Notes under the pieces: model-generated
Database searches by the model: none
Told to the model about the DNA's origin: nothing
The model's input: the letters and a program-made list of their open reading frames with translations, nothing else
Program-made: the position numbers and the translations under genes
Assembly (NCBI GenBank): GCA_025517485.1
Contig: JAOPKB010000012.1
Coordinates: 1-64,000, forward strand
Direction of reading: 5' to 3'
Length of the DNA stretch: 64,000 nt
Source: Natronoglomus mannanivorans
Lineage (GTDB): Archaea; Halobacteriota; Halobacteria; Halobacteriales; Natrialbaceae
In this document: in pieces, positions 1 through 8,933 of the stretch
How the letters are laid out: each line of letters starts with the position of its first letter
Position numbering within the stretch: the first letter of the stretch is position 1

Positions 1-40
1 GCTCACTACCGTTCGCTCCTTGAGGACGGGGCATTCTCGC

Positions 41-337
41 CTACTTTCTGGTAAAGAAGTCGGAGTCAGGCCCCAGATCGAGGAACTCCGCGTCGGTGAT
101 ATCGATGCCGACCTCCGCGCCGTTGGCGAGTATTTCCGCACGCGACTCCTCGCCGTGAATGAAGAGAACCGTCTCGTCGTTCTCGAGGCCGGCCTCGAGA
201 AAGTGCATTCCGAGCAGCGTCTTCCCGGTTCCCGGTTGCCCGTGGACGAGGTACATCCGACCGGCGACGAGTCCGCCGTGTAAAAGATCGTCGAGGCCAC
301 TGATACCGCTCTGTATCGCGGTGATACGAGACGCCAT
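41..337 (-). pseudogene. Truncated KaiC/RadA-like ATPase (N-terminal part)
   Basis: The 98 residues from the ATG at 337 match the start of haloarchaeal single-domain KaiC/RAD55-like ATPases. There is an intact Walker A (GQPGTGKT) after a GISGLDDLLHGGL opening. The family normally runs to about 230-260 residues with a Walker B region, but here a stop (TAG) follows FFTRK. An alternative GTG start lies at 343. The sequence after the stop, towards base 1, does not continue the family and looks like the end of an insertion element. I read this as a gene cut by an insertion whose body lies outside the window. The family is thought to act in signalling or gene regulation. The ATPase identity is well supported; the cause of truncation is inferred. 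Confidence 0.65.
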
Positions 338-546
338 ATGCACGATGGAGGATACCGAGCGGTATTAATTCCTCTATCCGATTAGTGGCGAAAATACTGA
401 CAATACTAATAGAACGAACGACGAATTCCCGAGCCTCGGTCGCTCACTCGCCAGCACACGAACAGAAGAGCGACCGGGAGAATTCGAGAATCTGCCGATC
501 AGTTGGTCCGGTCTGCAGTCGACGCACGAATCACCCTGACTCGGAT

Positions 547-1917
547 TCACGACCGCTGGACGGTCCCGCCTCGAATCCGTATCTCGAGCGTCTCGTCTGC
601 ATCGGACGGTATCGTGAGTTCCGCCGTGACCGCACGCTGGTAGCCGTCGTCTCCCGTGTCGTCGCCGTGACTTTCGTCCACCTCGAACGTCGTCCGATCG
701 CCGTCGACCTCGAGCCAGTAGTCGCCGGGACTGGCGCTGGTGAGGGTAATCGTCACGGGGACGGTCCGTCCCGCCGTCGGCCGGCCGTCGATCGTGATCG
801 ACGAGAGTGACAGCCCGGCGTCGGACTCGAGCCCGTCGACGTCGATCTCGAGGGTCGTGTCGATCGTCGTCGTGAAGACGGGGACGGGCGTTCCACCGTC
901 GTTCTCGTCTCCGTCGTCCTCGTCACCCTCACCCTCGCCCGCTCCGTTATCCGGCTCGGCGGTCAACAGTTCGACTCCCAGATCGGCCTCAACGTTTCCG
1001 ATCCTGTTCAGGATCGTCTGTTCGGCCGAGCCCGCGAACAGCAACCCGACGAGTTCGCCGGTCTCGTCGTGGAACACCGGCGAGCCGCTGTCGCCACCTT
1101 CGGACATATACCCCGCGACGAGCTGATCCCGGAGCAACACAGTCCCGTGTTCGCCGCCGAAGTTCACTTCGACGCTCGCGCTCGTGGCCTCGACGGTCGC
1201 ACTCGAGACCGCAGTCGTCCGGCCGCTCTTGGTCACCGTTTCGTCGCGGAGGTCCTCGTAGCCATCACGACGAATCCCGGTTGGCCACGCCGGATCCAGT
1301 TCGTAGGCACTGGTCGACTCCCGGTCCGAATCGACGGAGCGGGCCGCGACGTCCACGCGGACGCCGTCCTCGATGGGGACGTAGCCGACGAGTTCGCCGA
1401 CCTCGTCGTCGGGGAGTTCGCCGCCGTCCTGTGGCGAGGGCTGGACGATCGGCTCGCCGAGATCGGCCTCGTTCGAGCGCGCGTAGACGTGATTGTTCGA
1501 GAGGCGAACCAACTCGCCGCCCTCGAGACCGTCGTCCCAGACCGCCGCCGACGGATCCTCGAGGCGAGCGGGGTACGGCCCCGCCGTCGCCGCCGTCGAG
1601 TTCGCGTTGATCTCGCTGACGCCGGCGGGAATCGGTCGGTGGCGCGACTCTCTGCCCTCGGCGGCGTCGGGTATCGGCTGGAGAATCGACAGCGCGTCGA
1701 ACCCCTCGCGTTCCTCGCCGTATCCGGAATCCACCACATCTACGTCGACGCCGTCGACTTCCTGAACGCGTCTCTCGACGTCGTCTTCAGGGCGGAGTTC
1801 GTCTTTCGGGACTTTCTGGGAGACGTACACCCGTACCCGGTTCGCGCGCTCGTCGTAGTCGACGCCGATCACGTTCGCACACTCGAGGAGGAACTCGTAG
1901 TCCTGTGTCGTAGGCAT
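547..1917 (-). CDS. Trypsin-like (S1 family) serine protease, cytoplasmic type
   Basis: This 456-residue protein has a recognisable chymotrypsin-fold triad: His in LSNNHVYA, Asp in the segment GVRVDVAA, and Ser in GDSGSPV, in the correct order. No signal peptide or Tat motif is visible at the N-terminus, so it may act in the cytoplasm or leave by another route. The first 70 residues are a charged domain with alpha/beta character. After the protease domain comes an acidic Glu/Asp/Gly linker, then a C-terminal beta-rich domain of about 120 residues. The family resembles bacterial and plant NAL1-like proteases that use NNHV around the catalytic His. The substrate is unknown. It is monocistronic, divergent from the next gene. 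Confidence 0.75.
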   Translation of the reverse strand: MPTTQDYEFLLECANVIGVDYDERANRVRVYVSQKVPKDELRPEDDVERRVQEVDGVDVDVVDSGYGEEREGFDALSILQPIPDAAEGRESRHRPIPAGVSEINANSTAATAGPYPARLEDPSAAVWDDGLEGGELVRLSNNHVYARSNEADLGEPIVQPSPQDGGELPDDEVGELVGYVPIEDGVRVDVAARSVDSDRESTSAYELDPAWPTGIRRDGYEDLRDETVTKSGRTTAVSSATVEATSASVEVNFGGEHGTVLLRDQLVAGYMSEGGDSGSPVFHDETGELVGLLFAGSAEQTILNRIGNVEADLGVELLTAEPDNGAGEGEGDEDDGDENDGGTPVPVFTTTIDTTLEIDVDGLESDAGLSLSSITIDGRPTAGRTVPVTITLTSASPGDYWLEVDGDRTTFEVDESHGDDTGDDGYQRAVTAELTIPSDADETLEIRIRGGTVQRS

Positions 1918-2089
1918 GGATTGAAATCACCGAGTTGCTAATAACCAATGGTAAGATACACGGCTTCATAACTGTTCGGGTGTGTTACAGGTCTGTCCGG
2001 TCGACAGCGAGGTGCGACACAGTCGGCGCTTTCACCCCACTTAAGGGGGTCGCCTCCGTCGCCACCGATACGGAGGAGACCAGATACAT

Positions 2090-2794
2090 ATGTCCGATCT
2101 ACCGGACGACTTCGACTGTACGATCACCAACTGGGAGTACATCTACGGTCTCTGTCGGGACGTCAGCGACGAGGTTCGTCGCGACGAGTTCGAACCCGAC
2201 GTGATCGTCGCGCTCGCACGCGGCGGCTGGTTCGCGGGTCGTAGCCTGTGTGATTTCCTCGGCCTCGACGACCTCACCAGCCTGAAGATGGAACACTACG
2301 TCGGCACCGCGGAGAAATCCGGCGAGCCCACCGTTCGCTACCCGATGCCAGAAGGCAGCGTCGAGGGGAAGGACGTCCTCATTATCGACGACATCGCCGA
2401 CACTGGCGGCTCGATCAAACGCGCCTACGAGTACGTCGACGACCGCGACGCCGGCGAAGTCCGGACCGCGACCCTGCAACTGCTCCAGAGCAGCGAGTTC
2501 GAACCCGACTACGTCGGCGAACCCCTCGAAGAGTGGACCTGGGTCGTCTACCCGTGGAACTTCATCGAGGACATGGTCGATCTGATCTCGAGTGCGATGG
2601 AACGAGCCGATCAGGAGTCGTTCTCGAAAGAGGAGATTCGACACTACCTGACCACGTACCACGACATCGACCGCATCGAGATGGAGATCGCCCAGCCCAA
2701 CCGGCTGACGGAAGTGCTGACGGAGATGGAGCGTCGGGAGATCCTCGAAATGAGTGCACCCGGCGAGTGGCGACTGGTGTCCGATTCGTTCTGA
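2090..2794 (+). CDS. Phosphoribosyltransferase (Gpt-like)
   Basis: This 234-residue type I phosphoribosyltransferase has the PRPP-binding loop VLIIDDIADTGGSI near residue 105 and an upstream VIVALARGGWFAGR segment typical of xanthine/guanine phosphoribosyltransferases. About 80 C-terminal residues lie beyond the core fold. It probably transfers phosphoribose from PRPP to a purine base in salvage, but the exact base cannot be read from sequence. The ATG follows the promoter-like stretch closely (TTAAG near 2040). It is divergent from the protease gene and is not in an operon. Confidence 0.8.
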   Translation: MSDLPDDFDCTITNWEYIYGLCRDVSDEVRRDEFEPDVIVALARGGWFAGRSLCDFLGLDDLTSLKMEHYVGTAEKSGEPTVRYPMPEGSVEGKDVLIIDDIADTGGSIKRAYEYVDDRDAGEVRTATLQLLQSSEFEPDYVGEPLEEWTWVVYPWNFIEDMVDLISSAMERADQESFSKEEIRHYLTTYHDIDRIEMEIAQPNRLTEVLTEMERREILEMSAPGEWRLVSDSF

Positions 2795-2904
2795 ATCGAG
2801 CGCAGAAAGAGCCACCGTCGTCCGAATCCCGGTTTCGCTCGAGTCAGAATCCGTTCTTCGAGCGCTGACAGTGAGGAGTGGGAACTGTCGGGCTCGTGAG
2901 TCGA

Positions 2905-3759
2905 TTACTCCCCGCCGAGGTGAGTCGGCGGGACCACGCCGGGCCGCCCGAGTCGGAGGCGATCGCCGACCTCGACCGTTTCGATCACGTGGGGGTACTC
3001 GAAGGTCCCGGCGGCCGCCGAGAGCGCGCCCGGATCCGCCTGAATCGACCGCCAGCGCCGCCAGTGAGTCGGCACCAGCCGATCGATCTCGAGGGCGTTC
3101 GCAGCCTCGATGACGTCGTCGGTACTGTTGTAGAGCTTCCGGCGGACGACCTCGCCGTCGCGCTCGAGGCGACCGACGGTCCCGTAGGCGAGCGTGCCGA
3201 GGTCGATGTCGAACTCCGCGCCGATCTCGTCGAACGCCTCGCAGGGGCGGTTGTCGCCGCCGTGGAAGATGGTCCCCGCCTCGTGCTCGAGGACGTACGT
3301 GACGCTGCCGTCGGCGTCCGGATCGTTCCCGCCTCGGACGTGAACGGTCAGATCACCGATCTCGTAGCTGTCGCCCGGTTCGGCGATCTCCTGCTGGTCA
3401 TCCGAAATAGCGCTCACGTCGTGGTTCTCGTAGCACTCGGCTGGCGCGTGAACCGACGCGTCTTCGCCTTCGAGGAGGGGGCCGAACGACGGCGGCCAGA
3501 AGTGATCGCGATGATCGTGCGTACAGAACACGGCGTCGCAGGCGTCGGCCCACTGCGGTTCCATCGGAACCGGCGGCATCCGAGCGACGTACTCGCGATC
3601 GCGTTCGGTGCTGAAGTAGGGGTCGATGTAGAGCGTCGTCTCGGGGGTCCGGATGGCGACGCCGGTCACGCCCAGATACCACATCGAGACGCCCGAAACG
3701 GACGAGCCGTCCAGTTCTTCGCGGACCCACCACTCTCCCCAGTCACTGTTGATCGTCAT
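2905..3759 (-). CDS. Metallo-beta-lactamase fold hydrolase, UlaG-like
   Basis: This 284-residue protein starts at the ATG at 3759 (MTINSDWGEW). A longer in-frame reading upstream is Arg/Ser-rich and is shadow sequence from the neighbouring exporter gene. The metal-binding signature CTHDHRDHFW, then IFHGGDNRP and PTHWRRW, place it with UlaG-type MBL-fold phospho-lactonase or phosphodiesterase-like proteins that bind Mn or Zn. The physiological substrate is unknown. It lies in the same direction as the MATE gene with about 180 bp between. Confidence 0.8.
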   Translation of the reverse strand: MTINSDWGEWWVREELDGSSVSGVSMWYLGVTGVAIRTPETTLYIDPYFSTERDREYVARMPPVPMEPQWADACDAVFCTHDHRDHFWPPSFGPLLEGEDASVHAPAECYENHDVSAISDDQQEIAEPGDSYEIGDLTVHVRGGNDPDADGSVTYVLEHEAGTIFHGGDNRPCEAFDEIGAEFDIDLGTLAYGTVGRLERDGEVVRRKLYNSTDDVIEAANALEIDRLVPTHWRRWRSIQADPGALSAAAGTFEYPHVIETVEVGDRLRLGRPGVVPPTHLGGE

Positions 3760-3943
3760 CGAACCACTCGCCGGTGCGTGTCGTCCTCGCCACGATAGTC
3801 TACGTCCATGCGAAACCGATCCGCTCGAGGGTCGGTAAACCTTCCGACGCGGCTCCGAGCCGCGATTCCGGGACGGGATCATCTCTCGTCGCCTCCATGA
3901 TCGACGACGAGATCGAAGTCGAGACCGAGAGACGCGAAAACGG

Positions 3944-5455
3944 CTAGTCGTTGCTCGAGGGCGTCGAGGCGGGGGCGTCCGGATCCGACGGTCCATCCTC
4001 ACTCTCTGTCTCCTCGTCGACGATCGATTTCTTCCACGTCCCGCGGGTGAACCACGCGACCGCCGCGATGGCGCCGACGATGTCTCCGACGACGACGCCG
4101 ATCCAGATACCGGTCGTCCCCCAGTCGAGCGCCGAGAGGGGCCCGAAAATGGGGACGGCGAGGGTCCAGTCCAGCGCGAGGAACAGGGTGACCGGAACGC
4201 GTGCGAACCAGAGGGTGACCACGGAGAACGCCAGCGCGGTCTTCGTGTTCCCCGCACCGCGGAAGGCACCGAGGATGACCTGCAAGACGCCCATGAAGAC
4301 GAACATCACCGCGGCGAACTGGAGGTAGGTGCTGCCGTAGGCGATAGTGTCCGCCGCACCCGCGGTATCAGCCATCATGAACACCCCCACGATCGGCTCG
4401 GGGAAGGCAAAGGCGATCAGCGCCCCCGCGAGCATGATCACGGCGATCACCCCCGACGCGATCCACGTCGCCCGCTCCGCTCGCTCGGGTTTTCCCGCAC
4501 CCAGGTTCTTGCCGACGATCGTGTCTGTCGCCTGCCCCATCCCCATCGCGGGGAGGAAAGCCAGCGAGATGAGTCGATTCCCGAGCCCGTAGGCCGCGAC
4601 GACCGCCGGCGGAAACGTCGCGATCATCGCCGTCAACGTCACCATCGCCAGCGAACTCATCGACTGCTCGAGCGCCGTCGGGACGCCCAGTCTAGTGATC
4701 TCGCGGACGTACTCGAGTCGCGGGATCAGGTGCTCGCGTTCGATGGTCGGGCCCATGTCCGTGTAAAAGAGGATGTACAACCCGAGCGCGGTTGCGACGC
4801 CTCGAGAGAAGACGGTCGCGACTGCAGCACCTTGAATCTCCAGACGGGGGAACGGACCGATGCCGAAGATGAGCAGCGGGTCGAGCGCGACGTTGATGAC
4901 GACGCTCACGAACATCACGCGCATCGGCGCTCGCGTGTTCCCGTAGCCTCGCATCAGGGAGACGAAGACGAAGAAGCCGAACAGGAAGGGCATGCCGAGG
5001 AAGAACACGCGCATGTACGCCGCCGCCTGCGGGATGATCAGCGCCTTCGTCTCGGGATCCGCGGGCAGTTGTGCCAGCATGGGATCCGTCAGGAAGTAGC
5101 CCAGAACGCCGAGACAGACCGCGACGATCGAGATGAACGAGAGCGTCTGGCCGGCGATCAGTCCGTCCTTTCCGCTCTCGGCGCCTGTGTGCTGGGCGAT
5201 CAGGATCGCACCCGCGGCGGTGAAGCCGCCGCCGATCGAGATCAGCAGGAAGATCAGCGGAAAGGCGAGGCTGATCGCGCCGACGGCGGTCTCCGAGAGC
5301 GCGCCGAGCCAGAACGTGTCGCCGACGTTGTAGGCGACCTGCAACAGTTGAATCACGACGAGCGGCCAGGCCAGCCGGAACATCGGCCGAACCAGCGACC
5401 CGTCCGTCAGGTCACTCTCGGACTGTGACTCGCTCTCGACGCCTCCCGAAACCAT
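3944..5455 (-). CDS. MATE family multidrug/Na+ efflux transporter
   Basis: This 503-residue membrane protein has about 12 hydrophobic segments in two MatE repeats. The first carries RLAWPLVVIQLLQVAYNVGD and the second the TALEQSMSSLAMV stretch, both typical of MATE exporters that move cationic drugs or metabolites in exchange for Na+ or H+. I chose the ATG at 5455, which gives MVSGGVES followed by an acidic tail; the upstream extension to 5521 has no family match. The C-terminus is a hydrophilic acidic tail. Confidence 0.88.
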   Translation of the reverse strand: MVSGGVESESQSESDLTDGSLVRPMFRLAWPLVVIQLLQVAYNVGDTFWLGALSETAVGAISLAFPLIFLLISIGGGFTAAGAILIAQHTGAESGKDGLIAGQTLSFISIVAVCLGVLGYFLTDPMLAQLPADPETKALIIPQAAAYMRVFFLGMPFLFGFFVFVSLMRGYGNTRAPMRVMFVSVVINVALDPLLIFGIGPFPRLEIQGAAVATVFSRGVATALGLYILFYTDMGPTIEREHLIPRLEYVREITRLGVPTALEQSMSSLAMVTLTAMIATFPPAVVAAYGLGNRLISLAFLPAMGMGQATDTIVGKNLGAGKPERAERATWIASGVIAVIMLAGALIAFAFPEPIVGVFMMADTAGAADTIAYGSTYLQFAAVMFVFMGVLQVILGAFRGAGNTKTALAFSVVTLWFARVPVTLFLALDWTLAVPIFGPLSALDWGTTGIWIGVVVGDIVGAIAAVAWFTRGTWKKSIVDEETESEDGPSDPDAPASTPSSND

Positions 5456-5672
5456 TACGAATCGAAATGCATTCGGACTACTTGAACTCTCGTAGTGGGT
5501 GATACCACGTCCCACTCTCACGGGTCACGGCCGTCGGAAAGTGAGCGATCAGTTCAGGAGGAATCCGCCTCAGAGACGGTACGAGGGGGCGTGTCGCTGT
5601 CTGTATCACGGCGCCTCGAGCGATGACAGCCAGCAACAAGGACCGTTTCGAACGAAGAGCAAAACTGCCCGC

Positions 5673-6917
5673 TCAGTTCCCGAACCGCTCTGAGAGTCTC
5701 GTCCGCGCGAGGTTCGCCAGCAGCGGGATATCTCCGGGCTTTAGGAGCTTCGTGATCGCCCGTTTGTTCCCCGCGTTGGCTCGAGAGAGCGTATCGTCGT
5801 CGAGGCGCTCGAGATCCGCCATGAGATCGTCGTACCGGCTATTGGGTGCGCGATAGAGCAACTCGACCATCAGCAATCGGTTTTTCATGTTCGGCGCGAC
5901 GTCTTCGTGCCACAACTGGTCGTAGATCGCCATGTTTTCCGCGGAAGTGTCGATCGCGTCGTGGGTGAGACAGTAATCCGCGGTGATCGCCGCAGCCCGA
6001 CCCGAGCGCATACAGGTGCCGATCCCCTCGCCCCAGAGTGGGTCGATCGTCGGCACGGTGTCTCCGATCGCCATGAAGTTGTCCGTGCTCATCCCGGTCG
6101 GGAGTTGGATGTGCGCCGAGCCGCGATGTTGTTTCCCCTCGATTCGTTCGGCCGCTGCGAAGCGCGGATCGGTGTCGATCCAGCGCTGGAGGTAGTCGTC
6201 GATCCCGAACCCGCTCCGGGCGTACCTGTTGTGGCTGTCGTTCTGGATGTAACAGACGCCGACCTTCGCGGTGTCTTCGCCCGTGTGGAAGATCCACGAG
6301 TAACCACCCGGCGCGTAGCGGTGGTCGAGACGGAGCATCATCGCGTCGGTTAGATCCGCGTGTTCGTCGTGATCGATGTCGATCCCCCGCATCTCGTACT
6401 CGACGCCGATCGCCTGATTCTCCCGCTTGAGATCGGTCACATCCAGGGCCTTCGCCAGCGGCGCGCTGGGCCCCGTCGCATCGATCACGACGTCCGCGTA
6501 GATCTCCTCCGAGCGGTTGTACGTCACGCCCACCACCTCGCCACCCTCCAGAATCGGCTTCGTGACGCGGGCGTCGAATCGATACTCACATCCGTCGGCT
6601 CGTGCCTCGTCGACCAGGAAGTTCTTGAAGTCGGCGAACTCGAGGACGGCGCCGGCCTGTTCCTGTGCGTAGTGGTTGGTCGGCGACTCGAGGACGACCT
6701 CGTCGGTGAAGTTCATCACGACCTCGTCGGGAATCCCGAACGCGGCCATCGTCGACGGGAAGGTTCCCGCGGTCGATTTGTTACTCTGCCGCGGGAACTC
6801 GTCTTCCGCCTCGGTCTCGAGAACGACGACATCGTAGTCTCTCGCTGCGAGATCACGGGCACACTGTCCCCCTGCGGGACCGGAGCCGGCAATTACAACA
6901 TCATATGTTTCGGTCAT
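5673..6917 (-). CDS. Geranylgeranyl reductase family FAD oxidoreductase
   Basis: This 414-residue protein opens with the dinucleotide-binding motif VVIAGSGPAGGQ, has the DATGPSAPLA motif and the second FAD motif MAIGDTVPTIDPLWGEGI. The APGGYSWIF segment corresponds to the YxWxFP lipid-binding motif of geranylgeranyl reductases. Such enzymes saturate isoprenoid chains of archaeal lipids or menaquinone at the membrane. Haloarchaea carry several paralogues, so a specific role in digeranylgeranyl-glycerophospholipid reduction is probable but not proven here. Confidence 0.82.
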   Translation of the reverse strand: MTETYDVVIAGSGPAGGQCARDLAARDYDVVVLETEAEDEFPRQSNKSTAGTFPSTMAAFGIPDEVVMNFTDEVVLESPTNHYAQEQAGAVLEFADFKNFLVDEARADGCEYRFDARVTKPILEGGEVVGVTYNRSEEIYADVVIDATGPSAPLAKALDVTDLKRENQAIGVEYEMRGIDIDHDEHADLTDAMMLRLDHRYAPGGYSWIFHTGEDTAKVGVCYIQNDSHNRYARSGFGIDDYLQRWIDTDPRFAAAERIEGKQHRGSAHIQLPTGMSTDNFMAIGDTVPTIDPLWGEGIGTCMRSGRAAAITADYCLTHDAIDTSAENMAIYDQLWHEDVAPNMKNRLLMVELLYRAPNSRYDDLMADLERLDDDTLSRANAGNKRAITKLLKPGDIPLLANLARTRLSERFGN

Positions 6918-7133
6918 GGTAGATTACAGTCGGCGGTCTGACACGCTATTGTCGCCTACGTGGTCATCTATATTCAATCCTGTAATTCGTTCTGGTCTGT
7001 ACGTGTCGTCTCGGCGGGCACTGAATTACGTCGGGACACTTCGTCGACAGTTCGACCCCTACTCGAGTCGGCTGTGTCCCACTACAGGTTCGAAATCACT
7101 ACCGTTTACGGTGCTCCCCGGGAATCATCGCAC

Positions 7134-7994
7134 ATGACGATCGGTGTAATCGGCGGCAGCGGAATCTACGACGCACTGCCACTCGAAAATACACGCACGG
7201 AGTCCGTCTCGACGCCCTACGGCGAACCCAGTGAGGCCGTGACGATCGGCGAACTCGCCGGCCACGAGGTCGCCTTCCTCCCGCGCCACGGCGAGGACCA
7301 CCAGCACAACCCCACGGACGCGGAGTACCAGACAAACATCTACGCGCTCAAGCAACTCGGCGTCGACCGGGTCATCTCGACGAACGCGGTCGGCAGCCTC
7401 CGCGAGGACCTGCCCCCACAGACGCTCGTCGTTCCCGACCAGATCTTCGACCGGACGAAACACCGCACGCCCACCTTCTTCGGCGACGGGATGGTCGTCC
7501 ACATGGGCTTTGCCGACCCCTACTGTCCGGCGCTGGCGGGCCACCTCGCCGCGAGCGCCCGCGAAGCCACGGACGCCGAGACCGACGTCGCCGAAGACGG
7601 CACCTACGTCTGTATCGAGGGGCCACAGTTCTCGACGAAAGCCGAGAGCGAGTTCTACCGGAGCCAGGGCTGGGACGTCGTCGGGATGACGTCGATCCCG
7701 GAAGCGAAACTCGCCCGCGAGGCCGAACTCAGCTACGCGACGATCGCCGGCGTCACCGACTACGACGTCTGGAAGACGGATAGCGAGGTGAGCCTCGAGG
7801 AGGTCCTCGAGAACGCCGCCGCCAATCAGGACTCGATCAACGCGACGATCGAACACGCCATTCGAACGATGCCCGAAGACTTCGAGAGCGAGGCCTGGTC
7901 CGCACTCGAGGGGACGATCAACACGCCCGTCGAGGCGATTCCCGAGGAGACCCGCGAGCGCGTGGAGCTATTGGCCGGCGAGTACCTCGAGTAG
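7134..7994 (+). CDS. mtnP: S-methyl-5'-thioadenosine phosphorylase
   Basis: This 286-residue enzyme starts at ATG 7134 (MTIGVIGGSGIYD). It has the phosphate and substrate motifs of MTA phosphorylases: GGSGIYD, STNAVGSL, the FSTKAESE ribose/phosphate region and SIPEAKLAREAELSYATIAG followed by TDYD. The aspartates of TDYD favour adenine-containing substrates over guanine or hypoxanthine. It splits methylthioadenosine to adenine and methylthioribose-1-phosphate in polyamine and methionine salvage. In-frame sequence upstream to 6960 is not conserved-looking. Confidence 0.88.
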   Translation: MTIGVIGGSGIYDALPLENTRTESVSTPYGEPSEAVTIGELAGHEVAFLPRHGEDHQHNPTDAEYQTNIYALKQLGVDRVISTNAVGSLREDLPPQTLVVPDQIFDRTKHRTPTFFGDGMVVHMGFADPYCPALAGHLAASAREATDAETDVAEDGTYVCIEGPQFSTKAESEFYRSQGWDVVGMTSIPEAKLAREAELSYATIAGVTDYDVWKTDSEVSLEEVLENAAANQDSINATIEHAIRTMPEDFESEAWSALEGTINTPVEAIPEETRERVELLAGEYLE

Positions 7995-8100
7995 TCGGCC
8001 GTCGCACTCGAGTCATCCGGTTCGCCACCCACAGACAAACGCATGCGATTTTCACTGAAAATTGAACGTCCCGAGAGTGACACGGTCACGAATACTGTGA

Positions 8101-8118
8101 AACCAAATATATTGGGCG
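8101..8118 (+). promoter_or_regulatory. TATA-like promoter for the 8154 gene
   Basis: An AT-rich core (AAATATATT near 8105) stands out in GC-rich sequence about 45 nt before the ATG at 8154. This fits a haloarchaeal TATA box with a short leader. Inferred from position and composition only. Confidence 0.5.
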
Positions 8119-8153
8119 CTGACGTTGTAACGACTGAGGTCTAAAGAGTGTCA

Positions 8154-8612
8154 ATGTCCACCCCCCAAACGTCCGGTCTGGATCTGGATACCACGTTCGG
8201 ACTCCTCTCGTCCTCGCGTCGTCGCTACCTCCTCTATCACTTCCTCGAGAGCGAGTACGGGACCGTCGAGAAGCTCGCACAGTGGATCGCCGCGTGGGAA
8301 CAAGACGTCTCGCCGAGAGCGGTCAGCGACGAAGACCGCCGGGACGTCGCGATTTCGCTGGTCCACGATCACCTCCCACGGCTCGCCGACCACGACGTCG
8401 TCGACTACGACGCCCGCAACGGCGACGTCGTCGCCACCGAGCACTTCGAAGACGTTCAGCCCTACGTCGAGCAGGCTCGCTCGTCCGAGCAAGTCTCCGA
8501 GAAACTCGAGCAGTCGCGACTGCTCTTTCTCTACAGCAAACCGCCGGAGGACCCGTACATCGTCGAGGACGCGCCCGCGCCGTCGCCCCATCGGAGCGAC
8601 GACGGTCGGTAA
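8154..8612 (+). CDS. DUF7344-like small regulatory protein (winged-helix-like)
   Basis: This 152-residue acidic protein has the pattern TFGLLSSSRRRYLLYHFLES followed by a helix-rich segment and LPRLADHDVVDYD. That pattern is typical of small haloarchaeal winged-helix-like proteins (DUF7344 group). They are probably DNA-binding regulators, though no target is known. ATG 8154 is preferred over the GTG at 8148. A good TATA-like box lies upstream. No operon partner is present. Confidence 0.7.
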   Translation: MSTPQTSGLDLDTTFGLLSSSRRRYLLYHFLESEYGTVEKLAQWIAAWEQDVSPRAVSDEDRRDVAISLVHDHLPRLADHDVVDYDARNGDVVATEHFEDVQPYVEQARSSEQVSEKLEQSRLLFLYSKPPEDPYIVEDAPAPSPHRSDDGR

Positions 8613-8933
8613 TCTGGCAGGTGGCCGGACGGTTCGTCTCTCTCCTACTCTCTCGTACACGCGTCTCAGTCGTTCTAGAATCTAGCTCCCAGTTCCAGTA
8701 CCCAACTCCCAGATATCAGCACCCATCTCTTCGTTCTACAAACCCAGCTCGCTCTCGAGCGTAATCAATTTCAATTTCTTCGTGTTCACGAGACGAGAGT
8801 AGTCGAGCGACAGAGTCGTTCGGTCGCCCCTCGAAATCAGCGAGACGACCTCGTACGGTCTACTGTCAGTCGTTTTCGACCCATCTACGACTCGTCGGCG
8901 GTACCACCGGGACATCGATACAACGAGCCGCTC
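8613..8933 (+). other. Convergent intergenic region, no gene seen
   Basis: These 321 bases lie between two genes that converge. They contain degenerate short repeats of CTCCCAG/TTCCAG type around 8685-8730 and no convincing reading frame, RNA gene or insertion. It is probably the shared terminator and 3' UTR zone. Confidence 0.5.

Noticed and set aside
2878..3798. 306-residue plus-strand reading frame opposite the MBL-fold gene
   Set aside because: It lies entirely antisense to a clear metallo-hydrolase gene and its sequence has no family features; typical antisense open frame in GC-rich DNA.
3760..4269. N-terminal extension of the MBL gene to 4269
   Set aside because: Arg/Ser-rich and overlaps the MATE gene's coding strand; ATG 3759 gives the normal start.
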